A DNA stretch of 22,398 nt from a virus (IMGVR_UViG_3300027743_000021:1-22398), one strand, 5' to 3'; counted from the stretch's first letter, positions 1-5,835 are shown. A program made the numbers and translations. Notes: generated from the letters alone by a model not told the origin.

Positions 1-48
1 AATGACGCGGCGCGGAAAGAGGCGGCGGATAAGAAAGCGAAAGAATGA
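1..48 (+). CDS. Portal protein, 3' end (second copy of the circular overlap)
   Basis: These are the last 15 codons and the TGA stop of the portal gene found in full at 20772-22319. The fragment exists only because the circle was cut inside the gene. The stop overlaps the next start in an ATGA at 45-48. Confidence 0.9.
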   Translation, partial: NDAARKEAADKKAKE

Positions 49-127
49 CCAACCAATTCCCGAAGTCCCCGAAGCGCGTCAAGATCGAGTGGGCGCTGGC
101 CTTCCTCGGGTTCACCGCGCTCATCGC
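1..127. repeat. Terminal direct repeat, left copy (circular overlap)
   Basis: Bases 1-127 are identical to 22272-22398. The repeat starts inside the last 16 codons of the portal gene and ends inside the next gene, so both genes read through the joint without interruption. A length of exactly 127 equals a commonly used assembler k-mer, so I read this as the overlap of a circular assembly and not as a biological terminal repeat. The unique genome is 22,271 bp. Confidence 0.95.
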
Positions 128-368
128 TGAGCTATTCCAGACGCCCGAGGACAAGCAGCGCAACGCGGTGATCGACGTTCTGAGCGACCTGAACGTATTC
201 GAGGAATGGGATTGGGTACCTGAGCCGGATGCATGCGATTGGTGCATGGACATGGCCGCCAACGGCCCCTACCCGATGAGCATGCGGATGGAAAGCCACG
301 ATCATTGTCGCTGTGAACCGTGGCCGCACCGCACGACCGTAGCCGTTCCGGAAACGGCTTACGATTAG
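45..368 (+). CDS. Small MuF/SPP1-gp7 C-terminal-like head protein
   Basis: 107 aa. It directly follows the portal gene with an ATGA overlap, the usual place for a Mu gpF / SPP1 gp7-type minor head protein. Only the tail end of that family is recognisable: Cys64-x2-Cys67, then a Gly/Pro-rich stretch, then His85-x2-Cys88-Arg-Cys90. This is the CxxC...HxxCRC pattern, probably metal binding, that closes many MuF-like proteins. The N-terminal half has a hydrophobic helix (residues 15-31) and no typical MuF domain. Full-length MuF proteins are usually several hundred residues, so this is either a reduced relative or a free-standing C-terminal module. A role in head completion is inferred from position and motif. 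Confidence 0.6.
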   Translation: MTNQFPKSPKRVKIEWALAFLGFTALIAELFQTPEDKQRNAVIDVLSDLNVFEEWDWVPEPDACDWCMDMAANGPYPMSMRMESHDHCRCEPWPHRTTVAVPETAYD

Positions 369-397
369 TAATCCCGGCCTAAAAGGAGGGCCGTAAA

Positions 398-688
398 ATG
401 AACGACCTAATGACACCGTTGCTCGCGCTCGTTGCCATGCTCACCAATGGGGGTGGAATCCTCATCCTCATCATTATCGGGGTGACGCAGGCGGTCAAGG
501 AATTCGGTATCAAGGACAAGGCGGCCTTGGCAATCAATCTGGCCGTCGGCGCAGTCATGGGGGCGGTCATCGGCATCGCCTCGACGGGCATCCCGCTGGC
601 CTTCACCGGCTGGGCCGTGCTCGTCCTGTTCTGCCTGCTGTGTTCCCTCGTGGCCTCGGGCATCTATAAGCTGGTTCCGAAAGAGTAG
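398..688 (+). CDS. Putative holin (three membrane segments)
   Basis: 96 aa. It has three predicted membrane segments at about residues 7-30, 41-62 and 67-90. The N-terminus is short and the C-terminus is charged (KLVPKE), which suits a class I-like holin that would open the inner membrane for the endolysin. The ribosome site is strong (AAAAGGAGGG, 7-8 nt before ATG). It is the last gene of the late operon, directly before a terminator. The endolysin itself lies far away on the other strand (6866-7738). The holin call rests on topology and position only. Confidence 0.6.
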   Translation: MNDLMTPLLALVAMLTNGGGILILIIIGVTQAVKEFGIKDKAALAINLAVGAVMGAVIGIASTGIPLAFTGWAVLVLFCLLCSLVASGIYKLVPKE

Positions 689-702
689 CATTCCCGGAAA
701 CG

Positions 703-731
703 AAAAGGCTCCCCCGACGGGAGCCTTTTTT
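703..731. terminator. Bidirectional rho-independent terminator
   Basis: A perfect 7-bp stem, GGCTCCC (707-713) pairing with GGGAGCC (719-725), has a 5-nt loop. It is followed by six T on the + strand, and by four T on the - strand because AAAA precedes the stem at 703-706. It separates the end of the late + operon from the end of the - strand operon (stop at 781), so it can stop transcripts from both sides. Confidence 0.92.
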
Positions 732-780
732 GAAACCTCGGTTTACATATTTTTCCGGAACACCCTTTCTCCTTTCTATT

Positions 781-1551
781 CTACCCGGCAGCGCCGGGAA
801 CCTTCGTGCCGAATTCGGCGGTAGCCTTCTCCGCCGCCGGGCCGGGTTCGTCCGCCGGAATGCGTCCTTTGAGGCTTTTCCACCGGTGGAACAGGTACAA
901 CTGCGTCCACCTGGACACGTCCTCCAGCGGATCCCCCGGTTTCAAACAGGACAGGTTCAGGATGTTGACGGCTTCCTTGTCGTGCTTCGTTTCCGCGATG
1001 TTCGCCACGCGTTCGACCATTTCGCGGGGCCACTTCGAGCCGGTGGATTGCATCGGCTGTTCGGGTTCCTCGTGGTACTCTCCCTCTACCGGCATTTCCT
1101 CGGCCGGGGTCGGCTCGTATCCGGCCAGCTTCATAATCCACGAGAAGGATAGGCGGAAGGCTTTGCCTGTGGCGCGGGTGGTCGCCATCGACCGGCGGGC
1201 GTAGCGCGGGCGGCTCATCCAGGTCGGCTCGTCCGTTCCGCACAGGGCGGATGCGCCGCCGACCTGCTGGCCGTCCTTCGTCCGGATCAGCTTGACCGTG
1301 GCGAGGTAGTCACCATCTTCGGTGAGGGTTACGCTTTCCTCAATCGGCACGACGCCCAGCATGGCCCCGAGGGTAGTCCAGCCGTCCACGAAGACATACT
1401 TGCGGTCTTTGATGACCTTGTAGAGTTGGCGGGTGTTGATGAGGTCTGCCAACCCTTTGGCGAGGATGGTGGCGTTGGCTATGACCTGCGATGGGGCCAT
1501 TTCCACCTGCCCCACCATTACGATTGCGGTTCCTTTCGGTTCGTCAGTCAT
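781..1551 (-). CDS. Putative single-strand annealing (Erf/Rad52-like) protein
   Basis: 256 aa from the chosen ATG, which has a near-ideal site (AAGGAG, 6 nt spacing). A longer form starting at 1650 (289 aa, AAGGA at 8 nt, overlapping the upstream gene by 20 bases) is possible, and the extra 33 codons look codable. Visible: an N-terminal helical part, a beta-rich core with an FVDGWTTLGAMLGV segment, then RSMATTRATGKAFRLSFSWIMKLAGYEPTPAEEMP-type sequence at about residues 125-155 (only key residues cited: S-M-A-x-T-R-A-x-G-K-A and T-P-x-E-E-M). From memory, conserved Ser/Ala-x-x-Arg-Ala-x-x-Lys/Arg-Ala helices also occur in phage Erf/Sak-type recombinases. That resemblance is my inference and is not firm. 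It would anneal ssDNA during replication or recombination. Confidence 0.45.
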   Translation of the reverse strand: MTDEPKGTAIVMVGQVEMAPSQVIANATILAKGLADLINTRQLYKVIKDRKYVFVDGWTTLGAMLGVVPIEESVTLTEDGDYLATVKLIRTKDGQQVGGASALCGTDEPTWMSRPRYARRSMATTRATGKAFRLSFSWIMKLAGYEPTPAEEMPVEGEYHEEPEQPMQSTGSKWPREMVERVANIAETKHDKEAVNILNLSCLKPGDPLEDVSRWTQLYLFHRWKSLKGRIPADEPGPAAEKATAEFGTKVPGAAG

Positions 1552-1630
1552 GGTCTTCTCCTTGTGTGATCTGTGCGAGGCCGTGAAAGCCTCGTGAGCG
1601 TCTTCCATCTGGGCGGCGCGGATCCGTTCC

Positions 1631-2140
1631 TCAGTGGTCGGTATAGGCATCGTCGCCATCCTTTCCATATTGGGGAGGTTCGCCGTTCGGTTTTGATTCG
1701 CGCTCCTGCGTTGCGTCAAAATCCGGGAGTTTACCGAATGTTCCGAAGCCCGGCTCACTCATTACTTCCTCGGCGGGGCCATGATCGAAAGGGCCATATA
1801 GGGGCGGAGGATCCGGCATCGGGGGCATGTGCGGAAGGGCTTCCTGCTTGGCCGGAGGCGCTATAACCCCGATGTCAATGAGGCATTCCCGCGCCTGCGA
1901 TCGGCTGTCATCGTCGTTTGACGTGTCCGCGATGATTTGCAGCGTCGTCACGAGCGCTTCCTTTTTCTTGATGATGTTGTAGAATTGCGAAAACTCGGGT
2001 TTCTTGTCCATGGTCACTCCTATTCTGTGGGCCAGCCAGTAGGTGAAGTGCTTCCAATACTCGGCCCGCGGGTGATGATCCTGCGCCAACGTCATGGCGA
2101 TGTTTGCGACTTGCAGCAGGACGATTGGTAGGTTATTCAT
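1631..2140 (-). CDS. Hypothetical protein, first gene of the leftward operon
   Basis: 169 aa. No family recognised. The first two thirds look alpha-helical and basic; the last 60 residues are Pro/Asp-rich and probably disordered. I keep the ATG at 2140 because a GATAAT -10 box lies exactly 6 nt upstream, the same spacing seen at three other starts in this genome, which suggests a leaderless mRNA. An alternative ATG at 2011 (126 aa) has a strong internal AGGAG with 5 nt spacing and could give a second, shorter product. The gene precedes the putative annealing protein, so a replication or recombination accessory role is possible. Confidence 0.65.
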   Translation of the reverse strand: MNNLPIVLLQVANIAMTLAQDHHPRAEYWKHFTYWLAHRIGVTMDKKPEFSQFYNIIKKKEALVTTLQIIADTSNDDDSRSQARECLIDIGVIAPPAKQEALPHMPPMPDPPPLYGPFDHGPAEEVMSEPGFGTFGKLPDFDATQERESKPNGEPPQYGKDGDDAYTDH

Positions 2141-2152
2141 GCCAGTATTATC
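2141..2152 (-). promoter_or_regulatory. Leftward promoter -10 box for the 2140 gene, probable leaderless start
   Basis: On the - strand GATAAT (5 of 6 to TATAAT, at 2152-2147) is followed by six bases and then the ATG at 2140. A start site 7 nt after the -10 would fall on the A of ATG. No good -35 box is visible, and the phased operator lies about 21 bases further upstream, so the promoter may need an activator or be weak. Confidence 0.55.
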
Positions 2153-2173
2153 CTACGGTTCGGGCGGAGAAAG

Positions 2174-2201
2174 ATGAGAATCAGGTGAGAATTCCATGAG
2201 A
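2174..2201 (+). promoter_or_regulatory. Operator A, 11-bp-phased ATGAGA repeats
   Basis: Three tandem units begin at 2174, 2185 and 2196: ATGAGAATCAG, GTGAGAATTCC and ATGAGA. The period is 11 bp, one helical turn. The site lies between two divergent starts, 11 bp upstream of the -35 box of the rightward promoter. It matches the reverse complement of 3141-3168 in 22 of 28 positions, and 7946-7967 in 19 of its last 22. The likely ligand is the phage RHH protein encoded at 7735-7932 (inference). Confidence 0.75.
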
Positions 2202-2212
2202 AAAACCCGGGC

Positions 2213-2242
2213 TTGACACCGGCGCAAGAAGTGTGCAATAAT
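2213..2242 (+). promoter_or_regulatory. Strong sigma70-like rightward (early) promoter
   Basis: A perfect -35 TTGACA at 2213-2218, an 18-bp spacer, then a -10 AATAAT at 2237-2242 (5 of 6). The expected start site, 7 nt on, falls on the A of the ATG at 2249. It would drive the small leader ORF and the methyltransferase gene, perhaps also the early genes beyond. This is the best consensus promoter in the window. Confidence 0.85.
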
Positions 2243-2248
2243 TCAGGC

Positions 2249-2362
2249 ATGAAAGCTACCCGCGCAATCGGTAAAATCGTCCCTTGTTTCCAGGCCTTTG
2301 CCCCGTCACCGTCGCGGGTAGCTGAGGCTGAGGTCTGGAAAGAGAGGACGATTTTTTTATGA
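2249..2362 (+). CDS. Small leader ORF overlapping the methyltransferase start
   Basis: 37 aa, starting exactly where transcription from the TTGACA promoter should begin, so it would be translated from a leaderless mRNA. Its TGA stop overlaps the next ATG in an ATGA at 2359-2362. That next gene has only a poorly spaced purine-rich site (AGAGG, more than 10 nt away), so it may depend on coupling to this ORF. The peptide is basic at the N-terminus, has one Cys and matches no family known to me. It could be a real micro-protein, a leader peptide, or merely an untranslated leader. Confidence 0.4.
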   Translation: MKATRAIGKIVPCFQAFAPSPSRVAEAEVWKERTIFL

Positions 2363-2796
2363 CGTATACAAAAGGCAATAAAGGTGATGGGCGGCATTAT
2401 TGGCTTACTCCCCCCGAGATGTTCGAATCAATCCAAGAAGAATTTGGAATAAACTTCGATCCATGCCCGTTTCCAAGGCCAGAAGGATTTGACGGCTTGG
2501 AGATTGAGTGGGGAGGATCCTCTTATGTAAACCCGCCGTTCGGCGGATATATGGATCAAAGAAAGAAAAAGAAAATAGGCCCGACTGCGTGGGCGCGTAA
2601 GGCTATTATAGAATTCAAAAAGGGTAAGAAGGTTGTGTTTGTCTACCCAATAGACAAGTGGGTTTTGATGATGATTGAGGCCGGCGCGGAAATACGAAAT
2701 CTCGGGAATGTAAAATGGCTGGCCACAGAGGACGGGCAACCCGGTAAAGGCACCGGCCGCTGGGTTGCGGAGTTTATATTGGATCCACACAAATAG
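2359..2796 (+). CDS. dam: Phage Dam-type DNA N6-adenine methyltransferase
   Basis: 145 aa, the normal compact size for phage Dam-family (PF05869-type) enzymes, which transfer a methyl group from SAM to adenine in DNA. Visible: W-x-TPP-x-x-F at residues 15-22, FDPCP at 33-37 and the catalytic NPPF at 58-61 (the D/NPPY/F motif), followed by a Trp/Lys-rich helix and a VFVYP strand near 93-97. It is more AT-rich and Lys-rich than the structural genes, which hints at separate acquisition. It likely protects phage DNA against host restriction, or marks the nearby origin. The target sequence cannot be read from the protein. Confidence 0.85.
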   Translation: MTYTKGNKGDGRHYWLTPPEMFESIQEEFGINFDPCPFPRPEGFDGLEIEWGGSSYVNPPFGGYMDQRKKKKIGPTAWARKAIIEFKKGKKVVFVYPIDKWVLMMIEAGAEIRNLGNVKWLATEDGQPGKGTGRWVAEFILDPHK

Positions 2797-2806
2797 TCCG
2801 CGCAGA

Positions 2807-2878
2807 CCCCACCCAGCCGCGCGGACGGTACGCGAGTGCCGCGCGGTGGCAAAAAGCCTGGCAGCCTGGCTGGTGGGG
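2807..2878 (+). other. Highly structured GC-rich element
   Basis: CCCCACCCAGCC (2807-2818) pairs with GGCTGGTGGGG (2868-2878) with one bulged base. Inside are two copies of the self-complementary CCGCGCGG (2817-2824 and 2839-2846), and GCCTGGC occurs twice between 2856 and 2870. No T-run follows, so it is not a standard terminator. It may be a structured RNA, an mRNA-end stabiliser or part of the origin. Confidence 0.5.
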
Positions 2879-2903
2879 CGATGCGATTGAAAGACGGACG
2901 CAG

Positions 2904-3105
2904 TTATCCACAGGCCATCCACAGCCACCCCTTGCGGGCCAAGAACTATCTACCGGCCGGCAAACAATGTCCTTCGTTATCCAAATAACCCATACGTTAT
3001 AGTACGTTCCGCGCGTTACGCGTTGCGCCTCGGCTCGCCGCTGCAGATCACCCGGCAAAGAACACGCCGGGGCGCGGCTCGCCTTCGGCGCTGGTTTTCA
3101 ACCAG
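2904..3105. other. Candidate replication origin with DnaA boxes
   Basis: Part of a 440-base stretch (2797-3238) with no convincing gene apart from a possible 20-codon leader at 3180-3242. A perfect DnaA box TTATCCACA (2904-2912) is followed 11 bp later by CCATCCACA (2915-2923), with a near-match TTATCCAAA at 2977-2985. There are small inverted repeats, GTTAT-CCAA-ATAAC around 2976-2989 and CTGGTT-TTC-AACCAG at 3091-3105, and five CGTT motifs between 2975 and 3024. The phage has no polymerase or helicase gene, so recruiting host DnaA would fit. The origin function is inferred. Confidence 0.5.
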
Positions 3106-3140
3106 ACGGGTAATAGCGAGGCAATATACCCTGTTTATTC

Positions 3141-3168
3141 TCTCATCTGTTTCTTATCTGATTCTCAT
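3141..3168 (-). promoter_or_regulatory. Operator B, reverse-oriented phased repeat
   Basis: Read on the - strand this is ATGAGAATCAG, ATAAGAAACAG, ATGAGA: three units at 11-bp period, identical to operator A in 22 of 28 positions, with all differences in the middle. It lies between the candidate origin and the first small early gene. Unlike sites A and C, no convincing promoter is seen beside it; a TATATT -10-like box lies 13 bases to its left on the - strand. Confidence 0.72.
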
Positions 3169-3238
3169 AAATCTCCCGGATGTCAGGTGTATTCTTATTG
3201 CAGATAAGCGCATCATCTACCGGAAAGGAATGGATACC

Positions 3239-3409
3239 ATGAATACAAAAGATGCCCGCGCCGAATTTATCTATTATCGAGACCGGTGGGAAAACGCAAT
3301 GGATAGTATCCGCGACGCAAAGCCCGAAGATAAAAAACGCGCCGAAAAGACGGCGGAGTATTTCAGACGCGAACTCGAAAGGGCGAGAAAAGAGTATACC
3401 GGAAAATAG
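3239..3409 (+). CDS. Small charged helical protein
   Basis: 56 aa, almost entirely charged and alpha-helical (many Lys, Arg, Glu, Asp), probably one long helix or helical hairpin. No family recognised. The ATG at 3239 follows AAGGA at 9 nt; an in-frame ATG at 3230 is too close to that site. A 20-codon ORF (3180-3242) ends on this start with an ATGA overlap and may be a leader. It is the first gene after the candidate origin and operator B, so early expression under the RHH regulator is plausible. Confidence 0.6.
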   Translation: MNTKDARAEFIYYRDRWENAMDSIRDAKPEDKKRAEKTAEYFRRELERARKEYTGK

Positions 3410-3416
3410 CCTTCTC

Positions 3417-3447
3417 CCCCTTGTCCACCCTCAAAAGTGACAAGGGG
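3417..3447 (+). other. Intercistronic hairpin
   Basis: A perfect 9-bp stem, CCCCTTGTC (3417-3425) with GACAAGGGG (3439-3447), and a 13-nt loop, in the short gap between two small genes. No T-run follows, so an RNA stability or processing element is more likely than a terminator. Confidence 0.6.
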
Positions 3448-3480
3448 CTTGGATCCAAACATTCCGAAAGGACGTGTGCC

Positions 3481-3684
3481 ATGACTCGCAACGAAATGAT
3501 CGAAGCCCTCGCAGAGTGGGGCATCCCGGCCGAGAATATGGCCCTGCTGTCAGACGCGGCGCTAAAGGCGATGTACGATCGGTACATGCCGCCCGTCACG
3601 GATGAGCAGCTAAAGCAGGCGTTTGGGGCGATGCTGCCGAAGGAGAAGGAAGATGCAGATTTACATAGCTTACTGCAACGATAG
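3481..3684 (+). CDS. Hypothetical small protein
   Basis: 67 aa. The ATG at 3481 is preceded by AAGGA at 8 nt, better than the upstream in-frame codon. The N-terminal half (NEMIEALAEWGIPAENM.. to LSDAALKAMYDRYMP) has the look of a short SAP/HeH-type helix-extension-helix module, a fold often used for DNA binding, but the match is by eye only. The C-terminus overlaps the next gene by 32 bases in another frame. Confidence 0.6.
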   Translation: MTRNEMIEALAEWGIPAENMALLSDAALKAMYDRYMPPVTDEQLKQAFGAMLPKEKEDADLHSLLQR

Positions 3685-3877
3685 GCACATTGATCCGGTT
3701 ATCCGCGTGTTCAAGTCGTTCAAATCTGCCTTGGAATTTGCCAAGGAGTTCGTGAAGGAGAATGCTAGATTTCCAGAGGACGTGAAAGAGGAACGGGTTG
3801 CCGGATGGCTGTATTATTGTCAGTATAGCTGTGAAGGCGATTCCGTTCACGTCGAGGCGGGGGAGTTGTTGCCATGA
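3653..3877 (+). CDS. Hypothetical small alpha/beta protein
   Basis: 74 aa. The ATG at 3653 follows a strong AAGGAGAAGGA. A beta strand (QIYIAYCND) precedes a long amphipathic helix (about residues 20-40) and two C-terminal strands with WLYYCQYS and DSVHVEAGEL. The compact order, with conserved-looking aromatic residues, suggests a folded domain, but no function is recognised. It overlaps the next gene by ATGA, so the two are probably translationally coupled. Confidence 0.62.
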   Translation: MQIYIAYCNDRHIDPVIRVFKSFKSALEFAKEFVKENARFPEDVKEERVAGWLYYCQYSCEGDSVHVEAGELLP

Positions 3878-4086
3878 CTCTCCCCATGCCCAACCATGAC
3901 GCGAAGGAAGCGGCGGAACGGCTGGCGGTGGAACGCATGGCAGCCGCCCTGAATGAACATATCAAGGATTGCATCTATGCCAGGTTCGACGGCGTGTACT
4001 GCATGGGCTGTAATTTTTACAAGGATCATGCGGCCCTGGAGCACTATCGCCGTCTCATCCCCGCCGAGCAGGAGGCGAAGAAGTGA
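3874..4086 (+). CDS. Hypothetical small Cys-rich protein
   Basis: 70 aa. A charged helix (residues 8-33) leads into a cluster C-x9-C-x2-C near residues 35-48, followed by His residues at about 54 and 59. This could hold one zinc ion, but the pattern matches no named family. The start overlaps the preceding stop (ATGA) and the stop overlaps the next GTG start. Confidence 0.58.
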   Translation: MTLPMPNHDAKEAAERLAVERMAAALNEHIKDCIYARFDGVYCMGCNFYKDHAALEHYRRLIPAEQEAKK

Positions 4087-4286
4087 AACCAGTGACGGAA
4101 ATGACTTGGGAAGAATTGTGGAATAACGCATTCAATTCAAAAGCCGGTCAGGACGAAATAATGGCCCGGCTCCGTGAGCGGGATGCGGCGAAGGAATGGG
4201 GCGAACGATACCCGGCTTCGGTTGGCGGTGGCGATGGTAATCGTCTACTTGCCGCCATGCTCGCATCCCGTAAACCGCAGGGGTAG
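4083..4286 (+). CDS. Hypothetical small protein, GTG start
   Basis: 67 aa, starting with GTG in a GTGA overlap with the preceding stop; GGCGAAGAA upstream is a weak ribosome site. Trp-rich N-terminus (MTWEELWNNAF), then a charged helix (EIMARLRERDAAKEWGERY). No family recognised. The overlap architecture supports its being real. Confidence 0.5.
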   Translation: MKPVTEMTWEELWNNAFNSKAGQDEIMARLRERDAAKEWGERYPASVGGGDGNRLLAAMLASRKPQG

Positions 4287-4317
4287 CACCGGGCGTCTCC
4301 CGGCTCAGGAACCGGGG

Positions 4318-4404
4318 ATGCCTATTGATCGAGGGAAGACCTGCTGGACCTGTACCGCTTCCCCGAACCCGGATCGTCATAAGCAAGAGACCGAAAGGAG
4401 CTAA
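4318..4404 (+). CDS. Possible micro-protein with a CWTC motif
   Basis: 28 aa between two better supported genes. ATG at 4318 with AGGA 7 nt upstream; it ends two bases before the next start. It contains Cys-Trp-Thr-Cys and a downstream His, which could bind metal. It is very short and may be spurious, but otherwise 4287-4406 would be one of the few gaps in this tightly packed block. Confidence 0.3.
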   Translation: MPIDRGKTCWTCTASPNPDRHKQETERS

Positions 4405-4406
4405 GG

Positions 4407-4688
4407 ATGTTGAAAATTAAAATGATACCGTGTACATGCCGCGGTCACGCCATTCAGGTTGCTTGGTTTTCCGAAGATAAAGACCCTGATTACCAAGATA
4501 TTTACCTAACCTTTTTTACGTCATATCATCCCTATTACAGTCTATGGGACAAAATAAAACTTGTGTGGAAAATCCTTATTCATGGTGAGACGGAGGGCAA
4601 TGATATTACCCTGACAAACGACGACGCGAAAGTGCTGGTCGCAGAGATAAATTGTGCGTTGAAGGAAGTTACCCCCGCTCCGCAATGA
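4407..4688 (+). CDS. Hypothetical protein, AT-rich gene
   Basis: 93 aa. Excellent ribosome site (AAAGGAGCTAAGG before ATG). It starts with a Cys-x-Cys-Arg-Gly-His stretch (CTCRGHAIQVAWF) and has several aromatic beta-like segments (IYLTFFTSYHPYYSLWDKIKLVWKIL), then a helix after a TLTNDDAKVLVAEI stretch. The look is of a small beta-sheet protein with a C-terminal helix. Base composition is clearly more AT-rich than the capsid genes. Function unknown. Confidence 0.65.
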   Translation: MLKIKMIPCTCRGHAIQVAWFSEDKDPDYQDIYLTFFTSYHPYYSLWDKIKLVWKILIHGETEGNDITLTNDDAKVLVAEINCALKEVTPAPQ

Positions 4689-4717
4689 TACGGATCGCGG
4701 GTCAGAGAGGAGATGCG

Positions 4718-4897
4718 ATGAACTGGATACTCAGGAAAATATGCGTGATGTATTACGAGTCTTTCATCCGGTCATTCCAATCATGGGTGGATGAGAAGTA
4801 CGGATACCACACTAACTATGTATTATTTATCAGGCATGGATTATTGAGAATGATGCACGAATTCGTGGAAGATATTGAGAAGGGAGAACGGCGATGA
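4718..4897 (+). CDS. Hypothetical small aromatic-rich protein
   Basis: 59 aa. The ATG at 4718 follows GAGAGGAGA. Helical, aromatic and basic, with MNWILRKICVMYYESF and FIRHGLLRMMHEFVEDIEKG. Its hydrophobic stretches are too broken for a clear membrane segment. The stop overlaps the next start (ATGA at 4894-4897). No family recognised. Confidence 0.55.
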   Translation: MNWILRKICVMYYESFIRSFQSWVDEKYGYHTNYVLFIRHGLLRMMHEFVEDIEKGERR

Positions 4898-5835
4898 GCA
4901 ACGAACTGGTAGCGGCTGTTCAGAAATACGTTGATACCGTTTTGGAAGCCAGCAACGAGGACGAGGGCAACTTTTACGTCGGCGATAATCTGGCGTACGA
5001 AGAAATGGTTGCCGCCCTCCGCGCATCCCCTGCGGCCCCCGAGGCTCCAATCATAGTTACATTATGCGGATCGACGCGCTTCAAAAAAGAGTTTGAGGAC
5101 GCTAATAAATCCGAGACGCTTGCTGGGCGGATCGTTTTATCATGCGGTGTATTTGGGCATGATCCAGACGAGCCAGAACTTTCCGACGAAGCAAAAAATG
5201 AACTGGACGAATTGCATAAGCGGAAGATTGATCTCTCCGATGAAATTTTGGTAATCAATGTGGGGGGATATATCGGGAAGTCCACTCGCGGGGAAATTGA
5301 ATATTCCAAGGCGCACGGGAAGCGTATTCGATATTTGGTTCCTGCGGCCCCCGAGGGCGGGGAGAAGTGTACCTGCGGACATGCAATTAAGGACCATTCG
5401 CAAAGCAGGGCAGATACCAACTATCAAAAAATTTGTACCCTATGCTCATGTAAAAATTTTACGTTGCTCCCCGCCTCCCCCGAGCCGACGCGGAGGGAGT
5501 TGGGGGAAAAGCCAGAATGCGATTGTGCCCCCTCGTATGAAGAGGAGGGTGGAGTATTGCGGCATGGTTGCCCGGTGCATGATCCTAAGAATTACCGTCC
5601 CGCCCAACCTGCCGCACAGAGCGCGGAGCCAAACCTGACGATAGACTTGACGGCAATATTGCCTGATATGCCAGAGTCTAAATACGTCCTCATGGCGCGA
5701 TATGTGGCGGCGCTGGAGGTGGTTGGGATGTGCGTGGAGGCGTTGCGGCGTGTAGCAAACAAATACGGGATGGATGATGGTGACCGCGCCGCCATCGCCG
5801 CCGCCTCTGCTATTCTGAAAAGGGAGGCAAAGTGA
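4894..5835 (+). CDS. Modular protein: nucleoside deoxyribosyltransferase-like domain plus Cys/His modules
   Basis: 313 aa. Residues 1-45 form a helical N-terminal part. Residues 53-148 look like a nucleoside 2-deoxyribosyltransferase/DUF4406-type Rossmann domain: CGSTRFKKEF (58-67), GRIVLSCGVFGHD, LHKRKIDLSDEILVINVGGYIGKST (about 107-131) and EIEYSKAHGKRIRYL. Two Cys/His modules follow, C159-x-C-x-H-x3-H with C181-x2-C-x-C186, and C209-x-C211 with C226-x2-H229. The last 70 residues are helical. Short AP/SP-rich linkers (near 45-52, 149-155 and 192-199) join the modules. The first domain may act on nucleotides or on nucleotide-derived signals; catalysis is unproven. The start overlaps the previous stop and the stop overlaps a GTG start. 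Confidence 0.7.
   Translation: MSNELVAAVQKYVDTVLEASNEDEGNFYVGDNLAYEEMVAALRASPAAPEAPIIVTLCGSTRFKKEFEDANKSETLAGRIVLSCGVFGHDPDEPELSDEAKNELDELHKRKIDLSDEILVINVGGYIGKSTRGEIEYSKAHGKRIRYLVPAAPEGGEKCTCGHAIKDHSQSRADTNYQKICTLCSCKNFTLLPASPEPTRRELGEKPECDCAPSYEEEGGVLRHGCPVHDPKNYRPAQPAAQSAEPNLTIDLTAILPDMPESKYVLMARYVAALEVVGMCVEALRRVANKYGMDDGDRAAIAAASAILKREAK

Noticed and set aside
1-127. Terminal direct repeat as a true biological phage end repeat
   Set aside because: The length of exactly 127 matches an assembler k-mer and the repeat cuts through two intact genes, so a circular assembly overlap is the simpler reading.
2428-2928. - strand frame opposite the methyltransferase and part of the gene-free stretch
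   Set aside because: Antisense to a clear Dam-type gene, no ribosome site; the part in the gene-free stretch follows the structured repeats.
2975-3024. CGTT repeats as true iterons
   Set aside because: Spacing is irregular (20, 10, 9 and 7 bases) and the motif is only four bases long, so only mentioned as supporting the origin.
3023-3238. Upstream extension of the 56-residue protein through the gene-free stretch
   Set aside because: It would translate through operator B and inverted repeats, with Arg-rich filler sequence; the ATG at 3239 has a good ribosome site.
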